A DNA stretch of 64,000 nt from Pseudomonas sp. LD120 (GTDB lineage: Bacteria > Pseudomonadota > Gammaproteobacteria > Pseudomonadales > Pseudomonadaceae), in assembly GCF_009861525.1 (NCBI RefSeq), contig NZ_WVHL01000005.1:620001-684000 (forward strand), given 5' to 3'. The number at the start of each line of letters is the position of its first letter. Positions within the stretch are counted from its first letter, which is position 1. Positions 8,843 through 17,116 of this stretch are shown piece by piece. The notes below the pieces were generated by a model. It was not told where the DNA came from. It searched no databases and saw only the letters and a program-made list of their open reading frames with translations. Position numbers and translations under genes: made by a program.

Positions 8843-10468
8843 TCAGAGGTTGAAGCGTTGCAAGATCACTTCCAACTGTTCGGACATGCCCTTGAGCTGG
8901 CGGGTGGTTTGCGCAGTCTGGTGTTGTGAGCTGGCAATGCTCTCCACGCTTTGGGCCACCTTTTCCACGCTGAAGGCAACGTGCTCGCTGGCGGTCTGCT
9001 GTTCCTGCAGCGATGTAGAAATGAGGCTCACCGCCTCCAGCGACTCGTCCAGCACGTTCTTGATGCTGTCCATCGAATTTTCCGCGCTTTCCACCAGTTG
9101 CAGGCCATGGTTCATGCGTTGACGGCTCTGGTCCATGCCGTTCTTGGCTTTGTCTGCACCGTTCTGGATGCCTTCTACCAGCGCCACGATTTCTTCGGTG
9201 GAGTTGGAGGTGCGGGTGGCCAGGTTGCGTACCTCTTCGGCGACCACCGCAAACCCTCGTCCTTGATCTCCGGCACGTGCGGCCTCGATGGCTGCATTGA
9301 GAGCCAGCAGGTTGGTCTGTTCGGCAATGCTGCGAATCACGCCGACGATCTGACTGATGCTCTTGGACAGCGTGGCCAGGTGGTCGATGTGCACGGATGT
9401 CTCGGTCACCAAGGCAGCGATCTGGTCGATCTCTTTCACCGAGGCTTTCATTTGGGTCATGCCGTTGGCGGCTATCTCACTGGCTCTGTAGGTGGTGCTG
9501 CTGGCTTGCTGCGCGTTGCTGGCGATATGGGTAATGCTGACGCTGAGTTGCTCCACAGTGGCGGCAATCGAGGACGCGGTTTCGCTTTGCAGGGTGGCGT
9601 TGGCCAGGCCGCTTTCGCAAGACTGCGACAGCTGCACGGTGGCGCTTTCAATCTGCCGTGACGCCTGGTTGATGTTGCTGACTATCTCCCGCAGGTTGTC
9701 GCGAATGCCCTGTACCGAGAGCAGCACGCCGCTGGTTTTGCGCTGTGCGGGCTCTTTAGCGGACGTCAGATCGCCACGGGCGATGCCGGAGCTGATGATG
9801 CTCAGTTCATGGGGTTCGGCGCCCAGTTGCAGGTCAATGCGCCTTGAGAGCCATTGGGAATAGATTGCCCCCAGCAACAGGCTGCTCATGAGGATCAACA
9901 AACAGAAGCGCAGTTGCCGTGTGTAGAGGGCCTGGCTGCTGTCGAAATGTCTTTTGGCCTCATCGAGCTGGACGTTGATCAGATCGGAGAGCCCCGCCAC
10001 CAAAGGGTCGATTGAGGGATACAGTTGATGCCTGACAAGGTTGGCCAGTTGCTCCTGGCGGCGGTTTTTCAGGTGGTCGAGCAGTTCCTCCAGCACCGGT
10101 TGCGCGTTGCTCATCAAAGGGGTGACGCGTTCGATGAGCTGGGCTTCCGCGACCGTCAGTTGGGTGTTCTGGAAGGCTTTCCATAGCTGCTGGATCTGCT
10201 CTATTCCCTGTTCGACCTGCTGCAGCGCCTGGTTGTGGGAGGTGGTGCCCAGATGGGCCTTTTGCGCGGCGTCGACTATGTTCACTGCGTACAGGTCGGA
10301 GATCTTTTTCAAGTCCCGAAGGGGGACGACCCGGTCCAGGTACACGGTCTCCAGCCCCTGGACCATCTGGCTCATGCTCAGCAAGCCTGCGATTCCGACT
10401 CCCAGCAGCCCCAGCATCAAGACTGCGGCGAACAACATGAGATGGGTTTTTATTTTTAGATCATGCAT
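8843..10468 (-). CDS. Methyl-accepting chemotaxis protein with four-helix-bundle sensor, inside the hut cluster
   Basis: 541 residues. TM1 is at ~10-30 (LMLFAAVLMLGLLGVGIAGL). A ~160-residue helical periplasmic sensor of 4HB_MCP type follows, then TM2 at ~188-206, a HAMP-like region (LGAEPHELSIISSGIARGDL), and the cytoplasmic signalling domain with the highly conserved hairpin EQTNLLALNAAIEAARAGDQ and VVAEEVRNLA. It lies antisense between hutD and hutU, and its promoter shares the 478-bp gap with hutU. Location suggests a chemoreceptor for histidine, urocanate or a breakdown product; this is inference. The C-terminus lacks a recognisable CheR-tethering pentapeptide. Confidence 0.93.
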   Translation of the reverse strand: MHDLKIKTHLMLFAAVLMLGLLGVGIAGLLSMSQMVQGLETVYLDRVVPLRDLKKISDLYAVNIVDAAQKAHLGTTSHNQALQQVEQGIEQIQQLWKAFQNTQLTVAEAQLIERVTPLMSNAQPVLEELLDHLKNRRQEQLANLVRHQLYPSIDPLVAGLSDLINVQLDEAKRHFDSSQALYTRQLRFCLLILMSSLLLGAIYSQWLSRRIDLQLGAEPHELSIISSGIARGDLTSAKEPAQRKTSGVLLSVQGIRDNLREIVSNINQASRQIESATVQLSQSCESGLANATLQSETASSIAATVEQLSVSITHIASNAQQASSTTYRASEIAANGMTQMKASVKEIDQIAALVTETSVHIDHLATLSKSISQIVGVIRSIAEQTNLLALNAAIEAARAGDQGRGFAVVAEEVRNLATRTSNSTEEIVALVEGIQNGADKAKNGMDQSRQRMNHGLQLVESAENSMDSIKNVLDESLEAVSLISTSLQEQQTASEHVAFSVEKVAQSVESIASSQHQTAQTTRQLKGMSEQLEVILQRFNL

Positions 10469-10843
10469 GGCAAGGCATCCTTCAAACGGTCAATTCAGGA
10501 AGGGGCCTATCCAGAAGCCGCTGAACAGCACAGGGGCGTTTCACGGTTTTTAGCAAGGCCCTGATGTGTTGAATCGGCGCCAGTGGCTTATCCCATGATT
10601 GAGATATATCTGAATTAACGTCTGAAAATTCTTGGGTGGTGTTACGGCGAAACGGTCCCTCTGACGCCCCAATGGGCAACATCCCTGTTACCAAAGGCCT
10701 CAAACCAGTGCGCGCGCGCGGTTTTATCCAGGCGTTGCTCGCGGATAAAAAAACCGACGGATGTTTTTTATCCGGCCGTAAGTCACGGTTCTCAAGGCTT
10801 TCAGAATTTTTCCGAGTCCCGCAAACGTTGCGTTCGAGCAAGT
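10469..10843. other. Intergenic region upstream of the chemoreceptor gene and hutU, with an A/T-stem hairpin
   Basis: No convincing gene in this 375-base stretch. It holds a perfect 11-bp inverted repeat, CGGATAAAAAA (10742-10752) and TTTTTTATCCG (10764-10774), that would act as a bidirectional terminator insulating hutU from upstream transcription. An activator (CbrB or NtrC) site for the sigma-54 promoter is expected in this stretch, but I cannot point to one. Confidence 0.5.
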
Positions 10844-10859
10844 TGGCCGCTTGATTGCA
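10844..10859 (+). promoter_or_regulatory. Sigma-54 (-24/-12) promoter of hutU
   Basis: TTGGCCGCTTGATTGCA carries the invariant GG at 10845-10846 and GC at 10857-10858 with exactly 10 bases between, the RpoN spacing, and TTGCA at the -12 element. The predicted transcription start is ~12 bases further on (about 10870), inside the HutC operator. Sigma-54 control with CbrAB/NtrBC activation of hutU is known in P. fluorescens, so this call is supported by both sequence and family knowledge. Confidence 0.88.
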
Positions 10860-10863
10860 TATG

Positions 10864-10877
10864 CTTGTATGTACAAG
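10864..10877. promoter_or_regulatory. HutC operator overlapping the hutU transcription start
   Basis: CTTGTATGTACAAG is a perfect palindrome apart from its central TG, and is followed by TA. It matches the P. putida HutC site as I recall it. It begins 6 bases downstream of the sigma-54 -12 GC, so bound HutC would cover the start site and block open complex formation. Confidence 0.88.
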
Positions 10878-10946
10878 TAAATATGTGTGCGTAAGAGTCG
10901 ATGGAATCCTCTTCGCACCTTGGACTCATCGCCGAGGAGTTTTTCC

Positions 10947-12629
10947 GTGACTGACAGCAAACCCACCCAATTTCGCAACGTCGAAATCCGCGCCGCACGT
11001 GGCAACAAGCTGACCGCCAAGAGCTGGCTGACCGAAGCGCCGCTGCGCATGCTGATGAACAACCTCGACCCGGAAGTCGCCGAGAATCCCAAGGAACTGG
11101 TGGTCTACGGTGGCATTGGTCGCGCCGCGCGCAACTGGGAGTGCTACGACAAGATCGTCGAAGCCCTGACCCAGCTGAATGACGACGAGACCCTGCTGGT
11201 GCAGTCCGGCAAACCGGTGGGCGTGTTCAAGACCCACAGCAACGCGCCACGGGTGCTGATCGCCAATTCCAACCTGGTGCCGCACTGGGCCAGTTGGGAG
11301 CACTTCAACGAGCTGGACGCCAAGGGCCTGGCCATGTACGGCCAGATGACCGCCGGCAGTTGGATCTACATCGGCAGCCAGGGCATCGTCCAGGGCACCT
11401 ACGAAACCTTCGTCGAGGCCGGTCGCCAGCACTACGATTCCAACCTCAAGGGCCGTTGGGTCCTGACTGCCGGCCTGGGGGGCATGGGCGGCGCGCAACC
11501 GCTGGCCGCGACCCTGGCCGGGGCCTGCTCGCTGAACATCGAGTGCCAGCAGACCCGCATCGACTTCCGCCTCAAGACCCGCTACGTCGACGAACAGGCC
11601 ACCGACCTGGATGACGCGCTGGCGCGGATCAAGAAATACACCGCCGAAGGCCGCGCGATTTCCATCGCCCTGTGCGGTAACGCTGCCGAAATCCTGCCGG
11701 AACTGGTGCGTCGCGGCGTGCGTCCGGACATGGTCACCGACCAGACCAGCGCCCACGACCCGCTCAATGGCTACTTGCCCAAAGGCTGGACCTGGGAGCA
11801 GTACCGCGACCGCGCCAAGACCGAGCCCGCCGCCGTGATCAAGGCCGCCAAGCAGTCGATGGCCGAACACGTCAAAGCCATGCTGGCCTTCCAGAAGATG
11901 GGGGTTCCGACCTTCGACTACGGCAACAACATCCGCCAGATGGCCCAGGAAGAGGGGGTGGAAAACGCCTTCGACTTCCCGGGGTTCGTGCCGGCCTACA
12001 TCCGTCCGCTGTTCTGTCGTGGCGTCGGTCCATTCCGTTGGGCGGCGTTGTCCGGCGACCCGCAGGACATCTACAAGACCGACGCCAAGGTCAAGGAGCT
12101 GATCCCCGACGACGCCCACCTGCACAACTGGCTGGACATGGCCCGCGAGCGCATCAGCTTCCAGGGCCTGCCGGCACGGATCTGCTGGGTCGGCCTGGGC
12201 CAGCGCGCCAAGCTCGGCCTGGCGTTCAACGAAATGGTCCGCAGCGGCGAGCTGTCGGCGCCGATCGTCATCGGTCGCGACCACCTGGACTCCGGCTCCG
12301 TGGCCAGCCCGAACCGTGAAACCGAATCCATGCAGGACGGCTCCGACGCTGTGTCCGACTGGCCGCTGCTCAACGCCCTGTTGAACACCGCCAGCGGTGC
12401 GACCTGGGTGTCCCTGCACCACGGCGGCGGTGTCGGCATGGGCTTCTCCCAGCATTCGGGGATGGTCATCGTCTGCGACGGCACCGATGCAGCGGCCGAG
12501 CGGATTGCCCGGGTGCTGCACAACGATCCGGCCACCGGGGTCATGCGTCACGCCGACGCCGGCTACCAGATCGCCATCGACTGCGCCAAGGAACAGGGCC
12601 TGAACCTGCCGATGATCACCGGCAAGTAA
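10947..12629 (+). CDS. hutU: Urocanate hydratase
   Basis: 560 residues from the GTG at 10947, with GAGGAG at 10934-10939. Upstream in-frame codons run into the operator and are not used. It is an NAD+-dependent enzyme converting urocanate to 4-imidazolone-5-propionate. Near-complete family conservation is evident: YGGIGRAARNWECYD at the N-terminus, GGMGGAQPLAATLAGA in the NAD-binding region, and GRDHLDSGSVASPNRETE and SLHHGGGVGMGFSQHSG near the C-terminus. It is first in the main hut transcription unit, under the sigma-54 promoter and HutC operator. Confidence 0.98.
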   Translation: MTDSKPTQFRNVEIRAARGNKLTAKSWLTEAPLRMLMNNLDPEVAENPKELVVYGGIGRAARNWECYDKIVEALTQLNDDETLLVQSGKPVGVFKTHSNAPRVLIANSNLVPHWASWEHFNELDAKGLAMYGQMTAGSWIYIGSQGIVQGTYETFVEAGRQHYDSNLKGRWVLTAGLGGMGGAQPLAATLAGACSLNIECQQTRIDFRLKTRYVDEQATDLDDALARIKKYTAEGRAISIALCGNAAEILPELVRRGVRPDMVTDQTSAHDPLNGYLPKGWTWEQYRDRAKTEPAAVIKAAKQSMAEHVKAMLAFQKMGVPTFDYGNNIRQMAQEEGVENAFDFPGFVPAYIRPLFCRGVGPFRWAALSGDPQDIYKTDAKVKELIPDDAHLHNWLDMARERISFQGLPARICWVGLGQRAKLGLAFNEMVRSGELSAPIVIGRDHLDSGSVASPNRETESMQDGSDAVSDWPLLNALLNTASGATWVSLHHGGGVGMGFSQHSGMVIVCDGTDAAAERIARVLHNDPATGVMRHADAGYQIAIDCAKEQGLNLPMITGK

Positions 12630-12656
12630 GCGGCGTTTGGTTCACCCCACCCTCCC

Positions 12657-12734
12657 TGTAGGAGCCAGCTTGCTGGCGAAGCAAGCCCCGCGGTGCATCA
12701 GTTGTGCCGTCTGGCGAGCGAGCGCGCTCCTGCA
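12657..12734. repeat. REPIN: two inverted REP sequences
   Basis: A forward REP (TGTAGGAGCCAGCTTGCTGG, starting 12657) and an inverted one (its complement begins TGCAGGAGCGCGCTCGCTCG, 12734 back to 12711) are separated by 30 bases. The GTAGGAGC start and (G)CTGGCGA end are the hallmark of fluorescent Pseudomonas REPs, mobilised as doublets by a RAYT transposase elsewhere in the genome. It lies between hutU and the next transporter, where the folded transcript could stabilise hutU mRNA. Confidence 0.88.
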
Positions 12735-12773
12735 GTGGATATCGTCTGTAGTGCCCATAGAGGTTGGACGTCC

Positions 12774-14243
12774 ATGGCTGTATCGACTGATTGTGCTAGC
12801 AACAGACCGTTGATCGAAAGGCGTTCGATCGACTACATCCCGGAAGCGGAAAGACACGGTCGTTTATTGAGCCAGTTCACCCTGTGGCTGGGTGCCAACC
12901 TGCAGATCACGGCGATCGTCACCGGTGCACTGGCGGTGGTGTTGGGCGGTGATGTGTTCTGGTCGTTGATCGGTCTGCTGATCGGGCAACTGCTGGGCGG
13001 CGCGGTGATGGCGCTGCATGCGGCGCAGGGGCCGAGGCTCGGCCTGCCGCAGATGATCTCCAGTCGGGTACAGTTCGGCGTCTATGGCGCGGCCATCCCG
13101 ATGGTGCTGGTGTGCCTGATGTACCTGGGGTTCACCGCCACCGGTACGGTGCTGTCCGGGCAGGCGCTGGGCCAGATGTTTGGTGTGGACGACAGTGTCG
13201 GCATCCTGATCTTCGCCAGCGTCATCGTGTTGTTCACCGTGCTTGGCTATCGGGTGATTCACTACATCGGCCGAGTCGCTAGCGTGATTGGTGTGGTCGC
13301 CTTCTTCTATCTGTTCAGCCGGTTGCTGAGCCAGACCGACGTCAGCGCCTTGTTGGCCATTCGTCACTTCAGCTGGAGCACTTTCCTTCTGGCGGTGTCG
13401 CTGGCGGCATCCTGGCAGATCGCGTTCGGTCCCTACGTGGCCGACTATTCGCGCTACCTGCCGAGCAAGACGTTGCCGTTGAAGACCTTCCTCGCCGCTG
13501 GCGCCGGTTCGGTGATCGGTGCCCAGGTGGCGATGGTGCTCGGGGTGTTCGCCGCGGCCCTGTCCCAGGGCCAGTTCGCCGGCCGTGAAGTGGCGTACAT
13601 CGTCGGCCTGGGTGGCAGTGGCGCGATTGCCGCGATGCTCTATTTCAGCATCGCCTTCGGCAAGGTGACCATCTCGACGCTGAACTCCTACGGTAGCTTC
13701 ATGTGCATCGCGACCATCATCAGCGGCTTTCGCGGCGAGCTGAAAGTGACGCGCCTGCAGCGTCTGGTCTTCGTGTTGCTGATCGTCGCTGCCGCGACCC
13801 TGATCGCGCTGCTCGGCCAGCACTCGTTCCTCGGTGCATTCAAGTCTTTCATCCTGTTCCTGCTGGCGTTCTTCACGCCCTGGAGCGCGATCAACCTGGT
13901 GGATTTCTACTGCATCACCAAGGAGCGTTATGACATTCCGGGCCTGTCCGACCCGAACGGTCGCTACGGCCGCTGGAATGTCTTGGGCATCAGCGTTTAT
14001 GTGTTCGGCGTGCTGGTCCAGATGCCGTTCATCTCCACCCACTTCTACACCGGTCCCCTGGTGGCGAGTCTGGGCGATACCGATATCTCCTGGATCATCG
14101 GCCTGGTGGTGCCTGCGGCGTTGTATTACGTCTGCGCGAAGAAGTGGCATGGCGCGGTGCCTGAGCAACTGATCCTGCCGGTAGAGCAGGGCGCGCCCGC
14201 TGGACAAAAAACGAGTGGGACCGGCCGCACTGCAGCGGCATGA
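12774..14243 (+). CDS. hutTu: NCS1/cytosine-permease-family transporter, probable urocanate importer
   Basis: 489 residues from the ATG at 12774 (GAGG about 10 bases upstream); earlier in-frame starts fall inside the REPIN and are rejected. About 12 hydrophobic spans. The N-terminal polar segment (IDYIPEAERHGR) and the LWLGANLQITAIVTGAL helix are typical of the purine-cytosine permease family, as is the late LVDFYCITKERYDI. The family carries nucleobases and related heterocycles; urocanate is an imidazole. In P. fluorescens a transporter of this kind beside hutU is reported to carry urocanate. The substrate here is inferred from that and from context. Confidence 0.75.
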   Translation: MAVSTDCASNRPLIERRSIDYIPEAERHGRLLSQFTLWLGANLQITAIVTGALAVVLGGDVFWSLIGLLIGQLLGGAVMALHAAQGPRLGLPQMISSRVQFGVYGAAIPMVLVCLMYLGFTATGTVLSGQALGQMFGVDDSVGILIFASVIVLFTVLGYRVIHYIGRVASVIGVVAFFYLFSRLLSQTDVSALLAIRHFSWSTFLLAVSLAASWQIAFGPYVADYSRYLPSKTLPLKTFLAAGAGSVIGAQVAMVLGVFAAALSQGQFAGREVAYIVGLGGSGAIAAMLYFSIAFGKVTISTLNSYGSFMCIATIISGFRGELKVTRLQRLVFVLLIVAAATLIALLGQHSFLGAFKSFILFLLAFFTPWSAINLVDFYCITKERYDIPGLSDPNGRYGRWNVLGISVYVFGVLVQMPFISTHFYTGPLVASLGDTDISWIIGLVVPAALYYVCAKKWHGAVPEQLILPVEQGAPAGQKTSGTGRTAAA

Positions 14244-14318
14244 GTCTTGATAGGACGTGGACAGGGCTGGATGCCTCTTAACTGCCATAAGCCAACTGAT
14301 GATTAGGAGTGCCACATA

Positions 14319-15284
14319 ATGAAAATGCCTAAGACCCTGCTGACCACGTTGATCTCCATGGGCTTGCTGGCCGCCTCCGGCGCTCAGGCGGCTGGTTGGT
14401 GCGAATCGGGCAAAGCGGTGAAATTCGCCGGTTTGAATTGGGAAAGCGGCATGTTGCTGACGGATGTCTTGCAGTTCGTCTTGGAGAAGGGCTACGACTG
14501 CAAGACCGACAGCCTGCCGGGTAACTCCATCACCATGGAAAACGCCCTGAGCAGCAATGACATTCAGGTTTTCGCGGAAGAGTGGGTGGGCCGCAGCGCG
14601 GTGTGGAACAAGGCCGAGAAGGCCGGCAAGGTGGTGGGCGTGGGCGCACCGGTGGTGGGCGCCGTCGAAGGTTGGTACGTGCCGCGTTATGTGATCGAGG
14701 GCGATGCCAAGCGCAAGCTCGAAGCCAAGGCGTCGAACCTGAAAAATATCGCCGATCTGGGCCAGTACGCCAGCGTGTTCAAAGACCCGGAAGAACCCAG
14801 CAAGGGCCGCTTCTACAACTGCCCGGCCGGCTGGACCTGTGAGCTGGACAACAGTGAGATGCTCAAGAGCTACGGCCTGGAAAGCAGCTACACCAACTTC
14901 CGTCCGGGTACTGGCCCGGCCCTGGATGCGGCGGTGTTGTCGAGCTACAAGCGTGGCGAACCGATTCTCTTCTACTACTGGTCTCCGACCCCGCTCATGG
15001 GCCAGGTGGATCTGGTCAAGCTGGATGAGAAACCCGGCGTCGACAAGAGCGTGAGCATCAAGGTCGGCCTGTCCAAAACCTTCCATGACGAAGCCCCGGA
15101 ACTGGTGGCGGTACTGGCCAAGGCCAACCTGCCGATCGACCTGCTGAACCAGAACCTGGGTCGCATGGCCAAGGAACGTATCGAGTCGCCGAAACTGGCG
15201 AAGATCTTCCTCAAGGAACATCCTGAAGTCTGGCATGCATGGGTGAGCGAAGAGGCCGCCAAGAAAATCGACGCGGCCTTGTAG
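14319..15284 (+). CDS. hutX: ABC transporter substrate-binding protein (ProX/OpuAC-like), histidine uptake
   Basis: 321 residues. The signal peptide is cleaved after SGAQA (residues ~23-27). The mature protein has the OpuAC/ProX fold seen in glycine betaine, proline and histidine binders: VKFAGLNWESGMLLTDVLQFVLEKGYDC at the start, NSITMENALSSNDIQVFAEEWVGR, and a hinge segment GEPILFYYWSPTPLMGQ. It is first in hutX-hutW-hutV and followed by a hairpin that may hold its mRNA level above that of the membrane components. Confidence 0.88.
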   Translation: MKMPKTLLTTLISMGLLAASGAQAAGWCESGKAVKFAGLNWESGMLLTDVLQFVLEKGYDCKTDSLPGNSITMENALSSNDIQVFAEEWVGRSAVWNKAEKAGKVVGVGAPVVGAVEGWYVPRYVIEGDAKRKLEAKASNLKNIADLGQYASVFKDPEEPSKGRFYNCPAGWTCELDNSEMLKSYGLESSYTNFRPGTGPALDAAVLSSYKRGEPILFYYWSPTPLMGQVDLVKLDEKPGVDKSVSIKVGLSKTFHDEAPELVAVLAKANLPIDLLNQNLGRMAKERIESPKLAKIFLKEHPEVWHAWVSEEAAKKIDAAL

Positions 15285-15297
15285 GGCGAGGCTCTGC

Positions 15298-15317
15298 GGC
15301 GATCCTGCGGGATCGCC
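15298..15317 (+). promoter_or_regulatory. Intercistronic hairpin between hutX and hutW
   Basis: GGCGATCC and GGATCGCC form a perfect 8-bp stem with a TGCG loop, 14 bases after the hutX stop. There is no T-tract, so it is more likely a 3' stabiliser for the binding-protein message than a terminator, a common device in periplasmic ABC operons. Confidence 0.6.
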
Positions 15318-15359
15318 GGGCGCTGGGTTGCAACCCCTTTGATCGATCGAGAGTTTCTT

Positions 15360-16211
15360 ATGTTTCCAGAAAGCTTCACCTTTTCCATCGCCGACTGGGT
15401 CAACGGCTGGGTCGACTCCCTGGTGACCCACTATGGCGATGTGTTCCGGCATATCTCCGACACCTTGTTGTGGGCCATCGTCAACCTTGAAGGCCTGCTG
15501 CGCATGGCACCCTGGTGGCTGATGCTGGCGATTGTCGGCGGCATCGCCTGGCACTCCACCCGCAAGCTGGTGACCACGGCGATGATCGTCGGCCTGCTGT
15601 TCCTGGTGGGCGCCGTCGGCCTGTGGGACAAGCTGATGCAGACCCTGGCGCTGATGCTGGTAGCGACCGTGATTTCGGTGCTGATCGGCATTCCCCTGGG
15701 GATCCTCTCGGCTCGCAGCAACCGTTTGCGTTCGGTATTGATGCCGCTGCTGGACATCATGCAGACCATGCCCAGCTTCGTGTACCTGATCCCGGTGCTG
15801 ATGCTGTTCGGCCTGGGCAAGGTGCCGGCGATCTTCGCCACGGTGATCTATGCCGCACCGCCGCTGATTCGTCTCACCGACCTGGGCATCCGCCAGGTGG
15901 ACGGCGAGGTGATGGAGGCGACCAACGCCTTCGGCGCCAACCGCTGGCAACAGCTGTTCGGCGTGCAATTGCCCCTGGCCCTGCCGAGCATCATGGCTGG
16001 GATCAACCAGACCACCATGATGGCTCTGTCGATGGTGGTGATCGCCTCAATGATTGGGGCCCGCGGCCTGGGCGAGGATGTGTTGGTGGGGATCCAGACC
16101 CTCAATGTCGGGCGTGGCCTGGAAGCGGGGTTGGCGATCGTGATTCTGGCGGTGGTGATCGACCGCATTACCCAGGCCTACGGTCGTCCACGTCATGAGG
16201 TGAGCAAATGA
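15360..16211 (+). CDS. hutW: ABC transporter permease of the histidine importer
   Basis: 283 residues from the ATG at 15360 (an in-frame TTG 21 bp upstream is possible but less likely). Several spans, with the binding-protein-dependent permease (BPD) core from ~85 and an EAA-type loop, EVMEATNAFGANRWQQLFGVQLPLALPSIMAGI. It resembles ProW-type permeases, matching the ProX-like binding protein. It overlaps hutV by 4 bp. Confidence 0.9.
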   Translation: MFPESFTFSIADWVNGWVDSLVTHYGDVFRHISDTLLWAIVNLEGLLRMAPWWLMLAIVGGIAWHSTRKLVTTAMIVGLLFLVGAVGLWDKLMQTLALMLVATVISVLIGIPLGILSARSNRLRSVLMPLLDIMQTMPSFVYLIPVLMLFGLGKVPAIFATVIYAAPPLIRLTDLGIRQVDGEVMEATNAFGANRWQQLFGVQLPLALPSIMAGINQTTMMALSMVVIASMIGARGLGEDVLVGIQTLNVGRGLEAGLAIVILAVVIDRITQAYGRPRHEVSK

Positions 16212-17038
16212 GCAGTGCTGCCGTGAGCAAGATCGAAGTCAGGAACGTCTTCAAGATATTCGGCAACCGTCCCTCTGATGCCCTGGCGATGATCCGCCAG
16301 GGCCAGAGCAAGGATCAGGTACTGGCCCAGACCGGCTGCGTGGTGGGGGTCAACGATCTGTCGCTGAGCATCGGCACCGGTGAGATATTCGTCATCATGG
16401 GGCTGTCCGGTTCCGGCAAGTCGACCCTGGTGCGCCACTTCAACCGTCTGATCGATCCCACCAGTGGGGCGATCCTGGTGGATGGCGAAGACATCCTGCA
16501 ATACGGCATGGAAGCCCTGCGCCAATTCCGCCGGCACAAGATCAGCATGGTGTTCCAGAGCTTTGGCCTGCTGCCCCACCGCAATGTCCAGGACAACGTC
16601 GCCTACGGCCTCAAGGTGCGTGGCGAGAGCAAGTCGCTGTGCGCCGAGCGCGCCCTGCACTGGATCAACACCGTGGGCCTCAAGGGCTACGAGAAGAAGT
16701 ACCCGCACCAGCTGTCCGGCGGCATGCGCCAGCGGGTCGGCCTGGCCCGGGCCCTGGCCGCGGACACCGACATCATCCTCATGGATGAAGCCTTCAGCGC
16801 CCTGGATCCGCTGATCCGCGCCGAGATGCAGGACCAGTTGCTGGAATTGCAGAAGACCCTGCACAAGACCATCGTCTTCATCACCCACGATCTGGACGAG
16901 GCCGTGCGCATCGGCAATCGCATCGCGATCCTCAAGGACGGCCGCCTGATCCAGGTCGGTACGCCGAAGGAGATCCTGCATTCGCCGGCGGACGAGTACG
17001 TCGACCGTTTCGTCCAGCGCCGCGCCGCGACGGTGTAG
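16208..17038 (+). CDS. hutV: ABC transporter ATPase of the histidine importer
   Basis: 276 residues. Walker A GLSGSGKST, signature LSGGMRQRVGLARAL, Walker B IILMDEAFSALDP and a switch histidine in FITHDLDEA are all present. It belongs to the ProV branch; the N-terminal ~50 residues (FKIFGNRPSDALAMIRQG) are typical of that branch. It ends soon after the nucleotide-binding domain, with no C-terminal CBS pair, unlike osmotically gated ProV, consistent with a nutrient transporter. Confidence 0.93.
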   Translation: MSSAAVSKIEVRNVFKIFGNRPSDALAMIRQGQSKDQVLAQTGCVVGVNDLSLSIGTGEIFVIMGLSGSGKSTLVRHFNRLIDPTSGAILVDGEDILQYGMEALRQFRRHKISMVFQSFGLLPHRNVQDNVAYGLKVRGESKSLCAERALHWINTVGLKGYEKKYPHQLSGGMRQRVGLARALAADTDIILMDEAFSALDPLIRAEMQDQLLELQKTLHKTIVFITHDLDEAVRIGNRIAILKDGRLIQVGTPKEILHSPADEYVDRFVQRRAATV

Positions 17039-17064
17039 CTCAACAGCCAACAGGTCCGGGCCCC

Positions 17065-17085
17065 GGGAGCTGGCTTGCCAGCGAA
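17065..17085. repeat. Decayed single REP
   Basis: GGGAGCTGGCTTGCCAGCGAA keeps the REP stem (GCTGGC/GCCAGC) and the GCGAA end but has lost the GTAGGAGC start. It sits in the hutV-hutH1 gap. Confidence 0.65.
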
Positions 17086-17116
17086 GAGGCCCGCGGATTT
17101 CACCACGAGGTTAACG

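Noticed and set aside
10636..10854. A 72-codon frame in the chemoreceptor-hutU gap
   Set aside because: No ribosome site of quality, no recognisable motif, and it runs through the terminator-like hairpin and into the sigma-54 promoter.
12864..15968. A 1034-codon open frame on the minus strand opposite the transporter genes
   Set aside because: It mirrors the codon structure of GC-rich plus-strand genes, is rich in His/Gln/Arg, has no recognisable domain, and spans three well-supported genes on the other strand.
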